From contig NZ_LR733979.1 of assembly GCF_902506605.1 (NCBI RefSeq), forward strand, positions 579,064 through 643,063: 64,000 nt of DNA, in the 5' to 3' direction. The stretch comes from Sphingomonas sp. AX6 (GTDB lineage: Bacteria > Pseudomonadota > Alphaproteobacteria > Sphingomonadales > Sphingomonadaceae). The translations under genes and the position numbers were made by a program. Under the pieces are notes generated by a model. It made no database searches and was not told the DNA's origin. It saw only the letters and a program-made list of their open reading frames with translations. Of this stretch, positions 25,145 through 34,980 are shown piece after piece. Numbering within the stretch: the stretch's first letter is position 1; each line of letters begins with the position of its first letter.

Positions 25145-25237
25145 CGTCATCCCAGCGAAAGCTGGGATATCGGGCCGTAATGCGGGGTGACGTTGTGTCC
25201 CATCGCCTGATATTCCAGCTTTCGCTGGAATGACGGG
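25145..25237. repeat. Paired CGTCATCCCAGCGAAAGC palindromic element
   Basis: Left unit CGTCATCCCAGCGAAAGCTGGG... and right unit TTCCAGCTTTCGCTGGAATGACGGG are inverted copies, each a hairpin. It is the intergenic counterpart of the element inside ileS at 13758-13841. Confidence 0.88.
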
Positions 25238-25256
25238 TTTGGCGGTGAGGGTTGGC

Positions 25257-25880
25257 TCAGCCCCCCACAGGAACCGCCGCGCCGACCGGGCCACTCGGCT
25301 TTTCCTCGCCACGCGAATAGGTGCCGGTCAGGATTCCCGCCGCCAGCACGCGGCCCTTCATCGCCTTCAGGATCGCCGATCGACTGGGGGTGGTGCCGGG
25401 ATCGGGGCCATCCGAAATTGCGAACAACTGGAATGCGTAATGATGCGCGCCGTGGCCGGTCGGCGGATCGGGGGCGAGCCAGCCTTCGGTGAAATAGCTG
25501 TTGCGGCCGACATCCGGCCCGCCGACTTCGCCTTCGCCATCGCGTCGGATCGCGCCCTCGACCAAGTCGCCATCCGCTGCCGCCAGATCCCACACGATCG
25601 CGTGGACCAGCGGCTGCAGTGCGGGCGCGTCGGGGTCTTCGACCAGCAACACCAGCCGCGCGGTCCCCTCGGGAACGCCGGTCCAGAACAAGGGCGGCGA
25701 CACGCCCGCGCCGTCGGCGGTGAATCGCTCGGGCAGGCGCGCGCCGTTCGCGAAGGCGGGGCTAGCCAGCCGCAACGGTTCGAAACTGCCTAGGCCGGGC
25801 TGAACGATCGCCAGCTTTTCCTCGCCCGCGCGCAGGCCCTTCATCGCCTTGCCAAGCCAACCGGGTACGTGTTCGAGCAT
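25257..25880 (-). CDS. YbhB/YbcL (PEBP, Raf-kinase-inhibitor-like) family protein
   Basis: A 207-residue protein of the phosphatidylethanolamine-binding-like fold. Family blocks are FTADGAGVSPPLFWTGVPEGTARLVLLVEDPDAP, HAIVWDL, GRNSYFTEGWLAPDPPTGHGAHHYAFQLFA, which line the ligand pocket. Bacterial members are small cytosolic or periplasmic proteins of unclear function. There is no obvious signal peptide. It lies alone between a repeat and the GST gene. Confidence 0.88.
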   Translation of the reverse strand: MLEHVPGWLGKAMKGLRAGEEKLAIVQPGLGSFEPLRLASPAFANGARLPERFTADGAGVSPPLFWTGVPEGTARLVLLVEDPDAPALQPLVHAIVWDLAAADGDLVEGAIRRDGEGEVGGPDVGRNSYFTEGWLAPDPPTGHGAHHYAFQLFAISDGPDPGTTPSRSAILKAMKGRVLAAGILTGTYSRGEEKPSGPVGAAVPVGG

Positions 25881-25922
25881 CCGCGCCTTCCCTCGGGTTT
25901 AACGATTAACTCGAAATTCGGC

Positions 25923-26597
25923 CTACAGGTCCAGATTTTCGTAGTCGGCGGGCGGGCTGATGACTTCCATCCGTTCCGCCAGCAGTGGTCGCATCGACGG
26001 ACGGCTCTTCATGCCGACATACCAACGCTTGGCCTGTTCGTGCCCCTTCCAATCAATTCCGCCCAGATAGTCCGCGACCGAAATATGTGCCGCGGCGGCC
26101 AGATCGGCGAGACTCATCGTCGCCCCCGCCAGCCAGGCACGGTGATCGAGCAGGAAATCGATATAATCGAGATGCGCGATCGCGGACTTCATCGCTTCGC
26201 GCAGCGCGCCTGAATCGGGTGCGGCGCGGTGGACGAGCCGCTTCTCCATCCGCTCGAACAGCAGCGGCCCGGTCACGTCGCGGTAGAAGGCGGTATCGAA
26301 CCAGATCGTCAGGCGGCGGATTTCGGCACGATCGGCAGCGGTCCCGTTGATCATCGCCGCCTTGTCGACCGTCTCTTCGAAGTATTCGCAGATCGGGCCT
26401 GAATCGATCAGCGGCATGCCGCCGCGCTCGACATCGACCATCACCGGGGTCTGCCCTGCCGGGTTCAGGTCGAGATATTCGTCACGCCGCAGCCACGGCG
26501 ATTCGCGTACCGGCGCATAGGGGACGCCCTTCTCACCCAGCAGCAGCCGGACCTTGCGCGAAAAAGGGCATAGGGGGAATTGGTAGAGCGTCCACAT
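25923..26597 (-). CDS. Glutathione S-transferase family protein
   Basis: A 224-residue two-domain GST. The thioredoxin-like N-domain starts MWTLYQFPLCPFSRKVRLLLGEKG, with a Cys/Ser active-site region, the cis-Pro segment QTPVMVDVE and the glutathione-contact motif LIDSGPICEYFEE. The helical C-domain has WLAGATMSLADLAAAAHISVADYLG. The start at 26597 is chosen because the longer frame is translated repeat sequence. Substrate unknown. Confidence 0.9.
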   Translation of the reverse strand: MWTLYQFPLCPFSRKVRLLLGEKGVPYAPVRESPWLRRDEYLDLNPAGQTPVMVDVERGGMPLIDSGPICEYFEETVDKAAMINGTAADRAEIRRLTIWFDTAFYRDVTGPLLFERMEKRLVHRAAPDSGALREAMKSAIAHLDYIDFLLDHRAWLAGATMSLADLAAAAHISVADYLGGIDWKGHEQAKRWYVGMKSRPSMRPLLAERMEVISPPADYENLDL

Positions 26598-26670
26598 GGC
26601 ACCCAGCAATAGCGAGGCGATGCGGTGAGCGGAAGTTGGTAGCGAGCGTTTTGTTTGGCGCACACGCGCC

Positions 26671-26780
26671 CTCACCCCGGCCGCAGTGCCGGGGTCCACT
26701 AAGCCGCTTGCGCCGCGCTCAACTCTCGTGCCGCGTTGTTTGCCGCTCGGTGGACCCCGGCACTGCGGCCGGGGTGACGG
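26671..26780. repeat. Paired CCGGGG/TGACGG palindromic element, copy 2
   Basis: Left unit CTCACCCCGGCCGCAGTGCC... and right unit GGACCCCGGCACTGCGG...GTGACGG are inverted. This is the second full copy of the element at 20715-20826. It fills the space between the GST and gltB genes. Confidence 0.88.
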
Positions 26781-26789
26781 CGTGGGATC

Positions 26790-29700
26790 TTACTCCGCGG
26801 CGACCAGTTCGCTCGCCTCATCCTCCAGCGGATGCGCCAATCGCGTCAGCATTTCCTTAGGCACCACCTGCCAGAAATCGCCGACGATCCGGTCCCAATC
26901 CTCGATCAGGCCGCGTGAATGCTTGCTGTCGGTCGCCGCCGCATGGGCCGCAACCAGTTCCTTGAGCACGCCTCCCCAATGTGAGGACGCGATGCGTTGC
27001 CAGGTGATGTTTTCCGGGTTGGCCCGCGCGGCGAATGTGCCTTCGCGATCGTAGATGAAGGCCATGCCGCCGGTCATCCCCGCGCCGAAATTGGCACCCG
27101 TCGCACCCAGGATCACCGCCGTCCCGCCGGTCATATATTCGCAGCCGTTCGCGCCGCAGCCCTCGACGACGACGTTCGCGCCCGAATTGCGCACCGCGAA
27201 CCGCTCGCCCGCCTGCCCCGCCGCGAACAGCCGACCGCTGGTCGCACCGTACAGCACGGTGTTGCCGATGATGGTATTGTCCTGACTGACCAGCGGCGAA
27301 CTGACCGTCGGACGCACGACGATGACGCCGCCCGACAGCCCCTTGCCAACATAATCGTTGGCGTCGCCGAACACTTCCAGCGTGATGCCCTTGCACAGGA
27401 ACGCACCCAGCGACTGCCCGGCGGAGCCGCGCAGACGGACATGGATGTGCCCGTCAGCGAGCTTGTCCATCCCGAATTTGCGCGTGACTTCGCTCGACAG
27501 GCGCGTGCCGACCGCGCGGTGGGTGTTGCGTACGGTATAGGTGAGCTGCATCTTCTCGCCGCGGCTGAACACCGCCGCCGCATCGCCGATCATCTGCGCG
27601 TCTAGGCTGTCGGGCACCGGATTGCGCCATTGGCCCTTGTCCGAACGGCGATCCTCGTCCGACGCATCGACCTTGGCGAGGATCGGGTTGAGATCGAGAT
27701 CGTCGAGATGCTCGGCCCCGCGGCTGACCTGACGCAGGAGTTCGGTGCGTCCGATCACTTCGTCGAGGCTCTTGACCCCCAGCTTGGCGAGAATCTCGCG
27801 GACTTCCTCGGCGATGAAGGTCATCAGGTTGATGACCTTTTCGGGCGTCCCGACGAACTTCTTTCGCAGCGCCTCGTCCTGGGTGCAGACGCCGACCGGG
27901 CAGGTGTTCGAATGGCATTGGCGAACCATGATACAGCCCATCGCGACGAGGCTAAGCGTACCGATGCCATATTCCTCCGCGCCCAGGATCGCGGCGATGA
28001 CGATGTCGCGCCCGGTCTTCAGCCCCCCGTCGGTGCGCAGCGTCACGCGGCCGCGCAAATTGTTGAGCGTCAGCGTCTGGTTGACCTCACTCAGCCCCAT
28101 TTCCCAAGGGGTGCCGGCATACTTGATGCTGGTCTGGGGCGACGCTCCGGTGCCGCCGACATGGCCGGACACGAGGATGACGTCGGCATGCGCCTTCGCC
28201 ACGCCCGCCGCGACCGTGCCGATGCCCGCAGAGCTGACCAGTTTTACGCACACCCGCGCGCGCGGATTGATCTGCTTCAGGTCATAGATGAGCTGGGCGA
28301 GATCCTCGATCGAATAGATGTCGTGGTGCGGCGGCGGAGAGATGAGGGTGACGCCGGGCGTCGCGTGGCGCAGCTTGGCGATGAATTCGGTCACCTTGAA
28401 CCCCGGCAATTGCCCACCCTCGCCGGGCTTGGCCCCTTGGGCGACCTTGATCTCGATTTCATCGCAAGCGTTCAGATATTCCGCCGTTACGCCGAAGCGC
28501 CCGGATGCGATCTGCTTCACCCCCGAATTGGCGTTGTCGCCATTGTCGTACGGCGAATAGCGCGCCATGTCCTCGCCTCCTTCGCCCGACACCGCCTTCG
28601 CGCCGATGCGGTTCATCGCGATGGCGAGCGTCTCGTGCGCCTCCGGCGACAGCGCGCCCAGCGACATGCCCGGCGTCACGAACCGCTTGCGGATTTCGGT
28701 GATCGCCTCGACCTGATCGATCGGTGCGGCTTCCGCCGGATAGTTGAATTCGAGCAGATCGCGTAAGTAGACCGGCGGCAGGTCGCGCACCCCGCGCGCG
28801 AATTGCAGATAGGTCGAATAGCTGTCGGTCGAAACCGAGCTTTGCAGCAGGTGCATGAGCTGCGCCGAATAAGCGTGGGTCTCGCCCGAATGCCGCTGGC
28901 GATAGAATCCGCCGATCGGGAGCGTGACGACTGCACGGTCGAAGGCCGCCTCGTGCCGCATGATCGCGTTGAGGTGGAGCGAAGCATAGCCTTCGCCCGA
29001 AATCTTGGCGGGCATCCCCGGAAACAGATCGGCGACCAGCGCACGGCTCAACCCCACCGCTTCGAAATTATACCCGCCGCGATAGCTGGAGATGACTGCG
29101 ATCCCCATTTTCGACAGGATCTTGAGCAGCCCTTCCTGAATCGCGGTGCGGTGCCGCTCCAGACAATCCTCCAGCGACAAGTCCCCGAACAGCCCGCGTG
29201 CCTGGCGATCGGCGATCGACGCTTCGGCGAGATAGGCGTTCACCGTGGTCGCGCCCACGCCGATCAGCACCGCGTAATAATGGGTGTCGAGGCATTCCGC
29301 CGTCCGCACATTGACGCTGGCATAGGAGCGCAGTCCCTTGCGGACGAGATGCGTATGCACCGCCGCTGCCGCCAATACGCCTGCAATCGCGATGCGGTCG
29401 GGACCGACATTCTCGTCGGTCAGGAATAATTCGGTCTTGCCCTCACGCACCGCCTGTTCGGCCTGCGCGCGGATGTCGGCGATCGCGGCGCGCAAATCCT
29501 CCGCTCTGCCCCCGGTCGCAAAGGTGCAATCGATCTGCGCGGTCTGGTCGGCGAAATAGGCCTTTAGCCTGTCCCAGTCGGCGTTGGTCAGCACCGGGCT
29601 TTCGAGCACCAGCACCGGGTTGGCGCGCTCTTCGCTTTCCAGGATGTTCGACAGATTTCCGAACCGCGTCTTGAGCGACATCACATGACGCTCGCGCAAG

Positions 29701-31316
29701 GGATCGAGCGCGGGATTGGTGACCTGGCTGAAATTCTGGCGGAAGAACTGGCTGATCAGGCGCGGCTTGTCGGAAATGACCGCCAGCGGCGTATCGTCGC
29801 CCATCGATCCGATCGCTTCCTTGGCCATCTCGACCATCGGCGACAGGATCAGCTCCATATCCTCCAGCGTCTGTCCCGCCGCGACCTGACGCCGGGTCAG
29901 CTCGGCGCGGTCGAAGCGGCAGGATGAGGCATCGGCTTTCGGCAGATCGTCGATGGTCAGGAATTCGCCGATCATCGACGCATAATCATGCTCGCCCGAA
30001 ATCCGGTCCTTGACCGCGCGGTCATGCATCAGCACGCCGTCGTCGAGGTCGACCGCGATCATCTGCCCCGGCCCCAGCCGGCCCTTTTCGAGCACGCTCG
30101 CCTCTGGCACCACCACCATGCCGGTTTCCGATCCGACGATCAGCAAGCCGTCATTGGTCAGCGTGTAGCGAAGCGGGCGCAGCGCATTGCGGTCCATCCC
30201 CGCGACCGCCCATCGGCCATCGGTCATCGCCAGCGCGGCGGGGCCGTCCCACGGCTCCATCACCGAGGCGAGATATTTGTACATCGACAGGTGTGCGGGC
30301 GGCATGGCGTCGCCGCCCTGCCAGGCTTCGGGGACGAGCATCAGCTTGGCAGTCGGCGCATCGCGGCCCGAACGGCAGATCGCCTCGAACACCGCGTCCA
30401 ATGCCGCGGTGTCGGATGCGCCCGCCGGGATCACCGGCTTGATGTCCTCCGAGCGATCGCCGAATGCGATGCTCGCCATCTTGATCTCGTGGCTCAGCAT
30501 CCAGTTCTTGTTGCCGCGGATCGTGTTGACCTCGCCATTATGCGCCAGACATCGGAACGGCTGCGCCAGCCACCATTGCGGGAAGGTGTTGGTCGAATAA
30601 CGCTGGTGAAAGATCGCGACGCGGCTTTCGAACCGGTCGTCGGTCAGGTCGGGATAGAAGACCGACAGCGATTCCGCGAGGAACAGGCCTTTGTAAATTA
30701 TGGACCGGCACGACAGCGAACAGACGTAGAAGCCCGCGATCTGGGCGGCGATCACCGCCTTCTCGATCCGGCGACGGACGAGATAGAGTTCCTTTTCGAA
30801 TTCCGCCGCGCTCTGCTCGTCGGGCATTGGCCCGGCGATCATGATCTGTTCGATCTCGGGCCGCGTTTCCTGCGCCTTGCGCCCGATGACCGAGACGTCG
30901 ACCGGCACCTGACGCCAGCCATAGATGGTGTAGCCCGCGCCGATGATCTCGGCCTCGACGATGGTCCGGCACGTCTCCTGCGCGCCCAGGTCGGTGCGGG
31001 GCAAGAAGATCATGCCCACCGCCAGCCGGTTGGGCAACGCCGCATGGCCCGATGCGGCAATGGCATCGTCGAAAAAGCGGTGCGGCAAATCGATATGCAG
31101 CCCTGCACCGTCGCCGGTCTTGCCATCGGCATCGACCGCGCCGCGGTGCCATACGGCCTTCAGTGCATCGACCGCCGACTGAACGACGCGGCGGCTGGCC
31201 TTGCCATCGGTCGCCGCGACCATGCCGACGCCGCAGGCATCGCCCTCGAACTCGGGGCGGTACATGCCGTCACGGGCGAGGCGGCTGCGTTCGGATGCCA
31301 TGTCGCGGACCATCAT
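26790..31316 (-). CDS. gltB: Glutamate synthase (NADPH) large subunit
   Basis: A 1508-residue flavoprotein that converts 2-oxoglutarate and glutamine to two glutamates. The class II amidotransferase domain starts after a short propeptide, the mature N-terminal Cys being in GDACGVGM. The central and FMN domains follow, with 3Fe-4S ligands in MVRQCHSNTCPVGVC and the FMN/2-oxoglutarate segment SGHVGGTGASP. The C-terminal GXGXG repeat domain ends the chain (GATSGRLFAAGQAGERFAVRNSG). The start at 31316 (ATGATG) overlaps the gltD stop and has AAGGAGG at the right distance. Confidence 0.97.
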   Translation of the reverse strand: MMVRDMASERSRLARDGMYRPEFEGDACGVGMVAATDGKASRRVVQSAVDALKAVWHRGAVDADGKTGDGAGLHIDLPHRFFDDAIAASGHAALPNRLAVGMIFLPRTDLGAQETCRTIVEAEIIGAGYTIYGWRQVPVDVSVIGRKAQETRPEIEQIMIAGPMPDEQSAAEFEKELYLVRRRIEKAVIAAQIAGFYVCSLSCRSIIYKGLFLAESLSVFYPDLTDDRFESRVAIFHQRYSTNTFPQWWLAQPFRCLAHNGEVNTIRGNKNWMLSHEIKMASIAFGDRSEDIKPVIPAGASDTAALDAVFEAICRSGRDAPTAKLMLVPEAWQGGDAMPPAHLSMYKYLASVMEPWDGPAALAMTDGRWAVAGMDRNALRPLRYTLTNDGLLIVGSETGMVVVPEASVLEKGRLGPGQMIAVDLDDGVLMHDRAVKDRISGEHDYASMIGEFLTIDDLPKADASSCRFDRAELTRRQVAAGQTLEDMELILSPMVEMAKEAIGSMGDDTPLAVISDKPRLISQFFRQNFSQVTNPALDPLRERHVMSLKTRFGNLSNILESEERANPVLVLESPVLTNADWDRLKAYFADQTAQIDCTFATGGRAEDLRAAIADIRAQAEQAVREGKTELFLTDENVGPDRIAIAGVLAAAAVHTHLVRKGLRSYASVNVRTAECLDTHYYAVLIGVGATTVNAYLAEASIADRQARGLFGDLSLEDCLERHRTAIQEGLLKILSKMGIAVISSYRGGYNFEAVGLSRALVADLFPGMPAKISGEGYASLHLNAIMRHEAAFDRAVVTLPIGGFYRQRHSGETHAYSAQLMHLLQSSVSTDSYSTYLQFARGVRDLPPVYLRDLLEFNYPAEAAPIDQVEAITEIRKRFVTPGMSLGALSPEAHETLAIAMNRIGAKAVSGEGGEDMARYSPYDNGDNANSGVKQIASGRFGVTAEYLNACDEIEIKVAQGAKPGEGGQLPGFKVTEFIAKLRHATPGVTLISPPPHHDIYSIEDLAQLIYDLKQINPRARVCVKLVSSAGIGTVAAGVAKAHADVILVSGHVGGTGASPQTSIKYAGTPWEMGLSEVNQTLTLNNLRGRVTLRTDGGLKTGRDIVIAAILGAEEYGIGTLSLVAMGCIMVRQCHSNTCPVGVCTQDEALRKKFVGTPEKVINLMTFIAEEVREILAKLGVKSLDEVIGRTELLRQVSRGAEHLDDLDLNPILAKVDASDEDRRSDKGQWRNPVPDSLDAQMIGDAAAVFSRGEKMQLTYTVRNTHRAVGTRLSSEVTRKFGMDKLADGHIHVRLRGSAGQSLGAFLCKGITLEVFGDANDYVGKGLSGGVIVVRPTVSSPLVSQDNTIIGNTVLYGATSGRLFAAGQAGERFAVRNSGANVVVEGCGANGCEYMTGGTAVILGATGANFGAGMTGGMAFIYDREGTFAARANPENITWQRIASSHWGGVLKELVAAHAAATDSKHSRGLIEDWDRIVGDFWQVVPKEMLTRLAHPLEDEASELVAAE

Positions 31317-32770
31317 GCCGCCTCCTTCTCGCGCGCGGGCGCAGCCTTTGCCTTGGTCTTCAAATAGCGGTGCATGTGGTCGCTGACATCGCGACCATCG
31401 CGGATCGCCCACACGACGAGGCTCGCACCGCGCACGATGTCTCCCGCGGCGAACACGCCGTCCAGACTGGTCATCATGCTGCGCGCATCGACCCGAACGG
31501 TGCCCCAGCGATTGACGCCCAGTTCAGGGGCTTCGAACAAAGCGGGCAGGTCTTCCGCGTCGAAGCCGAGCGCCTTGATCACCAGATCGGCGTCCAGCGT
31601 GAAGTCGCTGCCCGGATCGGGCTCGGGCGCGCGGCGGCCGGAGGCGTCGGGCGCACCGAGGCGCATCCGCTGACCGCGAACGCGCGCGACATTGCCGTCT
31701 GTATCCTCGAACGCTGCGGGTGCCGACAGCCAGACGAACTGGACGCCTTCTTCCTCGGCATTGGCGACTTCGCGCTGCGATCCTGGCATATTGGCGCGGT
31801 CGCGGCGATAGAGGCACTTCACCGACTTCGCGCCCTGGCGGATCGCGGTACGCACGCAGTCCATCGCGGTGTCGCCGCCGCCGATCACGACGACGTCCTT
31901 GCCAGCGGCATTCAGGCTGCCATCCTCGAATGCAGGCACTGCGTCGCCGAAACTCTTGCGGTTCGACGTGGTCAGGAAATCGAGCGCGTCGACGACGCCG
32001 TTCGCGCCGATGCCGGGTGCCCGAATCGCGCGCGGCTTATACACGCCGGTCGCAATCAGCACTGCGTCGTGACGGTCGCGCAATTCGTCCAGCGTTGCAT
32101 CGCGCCCGACCTCGAAATTCTCGTGAAAGACGATGCCGCCTGCCTTCAACCGGTCGACCCGGCGCATCACCACCGGCTTTTCCAGCTTGAAGCCCGGGAT
32201 GCCGTAGGTGAGCAGTCCGCCCGCGCGATCGTAACGGTCATAAACATGGACTTCATAGCCCATCAGCCGCATATATTCCGCCGCCGCCAGCCCCGCCGGC
32301 CCAGCGCCGATCACCCCGACCGATTGCCCGCGCGCAGTACCCGGCACCAGCGGCTCGACCCAACCTTCCTCCCACGCCGTGTCGGTGATGTATTTCTCCA
32401 CCGACCCGATCGTGACCGCACCGTGACCGGAAAATTCGATGACGCAATTGCCTTCGCACAACCGGTCCTGCGGACAGATGCGGCCGCAGATCTCGGGCAT
32501 GGTCGATGTGGCGTTGGACAGTTCATATGCCTCGCGCAGCCGCCCTTCCGCCGTCAGCCGCAGCCAGTCGGGGATGTGGTTGTGAAGCGGGCAATGCACC
32601 GAACAATAGGGGACGCCGCATTGCGAACAGCGCCCGGCCTGCGCCTCTGCATCGGGCGTCGCATAACGATCGGCGATCTCGCGAAAGTCGTCGGCGCGCA
32701 ATTCGGCTTCGCGCTTGGCGGGATATTCCTGCCCGAGCTTTACGAATTGCAGCATCTTTTCGTCGGCCAT
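31313..32770 (-). CDS. gltD: Glutamate synthase small subunit
   Basis: A 485-residue NADPH-dependent flavoprotein that feeds electrons to GltB. N-terminal Cys clusters (CSQCGVPYCSVHCPLHNHIPDW and CGRICPQDRLCEGNC) bind two 4Fe-4S clusters. FAD binding is at VIGAGPAGLAAAEY and NADPH binding at VVIGGGDTAMDC. The end LDGVFAAGDIVRGASLVVWAIRDGR is typical. It precedes gltB with a 4-base overlap, so the two subunits are co-translated. The order gltD-gltB is the reverse of that in enteric bacteria. Confidence 0.97.
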   Translation of the reverse strand: MADEKMLQFVKLGQEYPAKREAELRADDFREIADRYATPDAEAQAGRCSQCGVPYCSVHCPLHNHIPDWLRLTAEGRLREAYELSNATSTMPEICGRICPQDRLCEGNCVIEFSGHGAVTIGSVEKYITDTAWEEGWVEPLVPGTARGQSVGVIGAGPAGLAAAEYMRLMGYEVHVYDRYDRAGGLLTYGIPGFKLEKPVVMRRVDRLKAGGIVFHENFEVGRDATLDELRDRHDAVLIATGVYKPRAIRAPGIGANGVVDALDFLTTSNRKSFGDAVPAFEDGSLNAAGKDVVVIGGGDTAMDCVRTAIRQGAKSVKCLYRRDRANMPGSQREVANAEEEGVQFVWLSAPAAFEDTDGNVARVRGQRMRLGAPDASGRRAPEPDPGSDFTLDADLVIKALGFDAEDLPALFEAPELGVNRWGTVRVDARSMMTSLDGVFAAGDIVRGASLVVWAIRDGRDVSDHMHRYLKTKAKAAPAREKEAA

Positions 32771-32934
32771 TTCGCGCTCGCCCCTTGTTCTGAGGCCGCG
32801 AAATATGCGCGAAACCGGGGCGAGTCACGCCAAAACCGACAATTAGGTCAGGCTTAGCACCCTATCGAAAGAATGTTGCGACGCAGTGAAATGTTTTGTG
32901 GACTGCGCAGCGCGATGTTGGTGCCGTTCCGGCC

Positions 32935-33735
32935 CTATCGCGCCAGCAGCCACACCAGCGCGACCGATCCGATGACGATCCGATACCAGGCAAAGGGCGC
33001 GAACCCGAACCGTCCGACGATCGCCACGAACGCCTTCACGACCAGCAGCGCCACCAGAAACGCGACCGTAAATCCGATCGCGATGGCGTTCAGGTCGTCG
33101 AACGTCAGCACGTCGCGATCCTTCCACAACGCATAGACGGTTGCGCCGATCATCGTCGGCACCGCCAGGAAGAAACTGAACTCCGCTGCGGTCTTGCGCT
33201 CGACCCCCATCAGCAGAGCGCCCATGATCGACGCGCCCGAGCGGCTGACCCCCGGTACCATCGCCAGGCACTGGACGATGCCGATGCCGATCGCGGTTTT
33301 CAACGGCATCGCCTCGACGCTCTCGACGGTCACGTGCTTGACCATCCGTTCGATCGCTAGGATCGCGAGCCCGCCTAGGATCAGCGCAATCGCGACCGTC
33401 ACCGGCGACTGAAGCAGCACTCGAATGCCTTCATAGGCGAACGCACCGATCACCATCGCGGGCAGGAATGCGATCAGGATGTTGCGTGTGAACATCACCG
33501 AGTCGCGGTCGGCACGCATCAGGCCATGCCCGACATTCCAGAAGCGCCGCCAATAGGCGATCAGGATCGCCAGGATCGCACCCAACTGGATCGATATCTT
33601 GAACGCCGCCGATCCTTCTCCGGTAAAGCCGAGCAATTCGCTCAGCAGGATCAGGTGCCCTGTGGACGATACCGGGATGAACTCGGTCAGCCCCTCGATG
33701 ATGCCGAGCAGGATGATGGTCAGCAGGTCTTGCAT
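32935..33735 (-). CDS. uppP: Undecaprenyl-diphosphatase (BacA type)
   Basis: A 266-residue inner-membrane enzyme with about eight membrane segments that recycles the lipid carrier of cell-wall synthesis. Active-site signatures are EGLTEFIPVSSTGHLIL near the N-terminus and GVSRSGASI in the middle. The length is standard. The NDUFA9-like gene lies 47 bases upstream on the same strand and is probably in the same transcript. Confidence 0.96.
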   Translation of the reverse strand: MQDLLTIILLGIIEGLTEFIPVSSTGHLILLSELLGFTGEGSAAFKISIQLGAILAILIAYWRRFWNVGHGLMRADRDSVMFTRNILIAFLPAMVIGAFAYEGIRVLLQSPVTVAIALILGGLAILAIERMVKHVTVESVEAMPLKTAIGIGIVQCLAMVPGVSRSGASIMGALLMGVERKTAAEFSFFLAVPTMIGATVYALWKDRDVLTFDDLNAIAIGFTVAFLVALLVVKAFVAIVGRFGFAPFAWYRIVIGSVALVWLLAR

Positions 33736-33782
33736 ATCGTGCCCCTCAGGGTCGTTCGTACATCAGGGATGGGCGGTACGGT

Positions 33783-34718
33783 TCAGGCCGCGCGATGCGT
33801 GCCGAACCGCCCTTGCTTGCGATACTGCACCAGCCAGCCAGGCGCGACCGTCGCCATCGGCACCGGATCGATGTTCAGGTCTTCAATGCCTAGCGCGGCG
33901 CCTGCGACGACATTGTCGGATTGCAGCATCTTCCACTGATCGCGGGTGATCGGCGCGCCAGGCAGGAAACCCGCGCCCGCGATCAGCGATCCGATCTGGT
34001 CGGGCAAGTCCACGATGGCGGGATCGCGCCCGATGGTTTGCGCGATCCAGCGGATCAGCGCACCCATGGTGATGACGTCGGGTCCGCCTAGTTCGATCGT
34101 CTTGCCCGCAAAGCGCGTCGGCTCCGCCAGCACGCGGCCCACGGCTTCGGCGACATCGGCAACATAGATGGGTTGAAACTTCGCCTCTGCGCGCAGAACA
34201 GGCACGACCGGTGCGCTCTGGATCATCCGGGCGAAGCGGTTCACGAACTGGTCTTCGCGCCCAAAGATGATCGAGGGGCGCAGGATGGTGGCCCCCGCGA
34301 ATTCCCCGGACACCGCTTGTTCGCCCAGCGCCTTCGATCGACCATAGGCCGATTCGGATTCGGGATCGGCACCGATCGCCGACATCTGAACAAAGCTGGC
34401 CGCCCCCGCCGCATCGGCAGCCGCCGCGGCAGCCCGCGCGCCGCGCACGTGATATTTCTCGAAATCTCCCGACAGAATGCCGACCAGATTGACGACTCCA
34501 TCCGATCCTTCGACCGCGCGCGCCAGCGTTTCGGGACGCGCGATGTCGGCGGCGACAAATTGCGTCTGGCCCAAGCCGCCCTGCGGTTTAAGGAACAGCG
34601 CCTGGCGGGGATCGCGCTGCGCGATCCGCACCCGCGCACCGCGCGCAAGCAGCGCCTGGACGACATAGCGGCCGACGAAACCGCCGCCGCCGAACACCGT
34701 GATGAGCTTGTCCTTCAT
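33783..34718 (-). CDS. NAD(P)-binding protein, complex I NDUFA9-like
   Basis: A 311-residue atypical SDR. The N-terminal motif TVFGGGGFVGRYVVQALLARG binds a dinucleotide, and YGRSKALGE is the degenerate active site. The segments RPSIIFGREDQFVNRFA, QPIYVADVAEAV and ELGGPDVITMGAL are typical of the NDUFA9/YwnB-like group. In mitochondria the homologue is a complex I accessory subunit; in free-living alphaproteobacteria it is a stand-alone protein of unclear role. No nuo gene is in the window. Confidence 0.88.
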   Translation of the reverse strand: MKDKLITVFGGGGFVGRYVVQALLARGARVRIAQRDPRQALFLKPQGGLGQTQFVAADIARPETLARAVEGSDGVVNLVGILSGDFEKYHVRGARAAAAAADAAGAASFVQMSAIGADPESESAYGRSKALGEQAVSGEFAGATILRPSIIFGREDQFVNRFARMIQSAPVVPVLRAEAKFQPIYVADVAEAVGRVLAEPTRFAGKTIELGGPDVITMGALIRWIAQTIGRDPAIVDLPDQIGSLIAGAGFLPGAPITRDQWKMLQSDNVVAGAALGIEDLNIDPVPMATVAPGWLVQYRKQGRFGTHRAA

Positions 34719-34893
34719 GTGCCTTTGCCGTGTCTCGGTTGGTCATGGGCGCGTGCCCGATGCGGTGTCCAATGCCCCTTGTCACCGCGAAGGGCAAGGT
34801 CGCGCTGGGAATGCGCGCGCTCCTGCTCCGAAATCCGCACGACCCCAGTTGACACCCCCCGGTCCGCCGCCTAGTTGCCGCCGCCTACCCTGT

Positions 34894-34980
34894 GCCCGGA
34901 TGGCGGAATTGGTAGACGCACCAGCTTCAGGTGCTGGCGATCGCAAGGTCGTGGAGGTTCGAGTCCTCTTCCGGGCACCA
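34894..34980 (+). tRNA. tRNA-Leu (anticodon CAG)
   Basis: An 87-base class II tRNA with encoded CCA. The acceptor stem is GCCCGGA/TCCGGGC, the anticodon loop TTCAGGT gives CAG, the variable arm is long (GCGATCGCAAGGTCGT), and the T arm contains GGTTCGAGTCC. It is the boundary between the core genes and the more variable 35-62 kb region. Confidence 0.97.

Noticed and set aside
26598..26699. N-terminal extension of the GST frame
   Set aside because: The first residues (DPGTAAGV) are translated repeat DNA, and the family start is at 26597.
29988..32857. Long plus-strand frames (459 and 601 codons)
   Set aside because: They lie antisense to gltB and gltD, which are certain. They show no motif, signal or ribosome-binding site.
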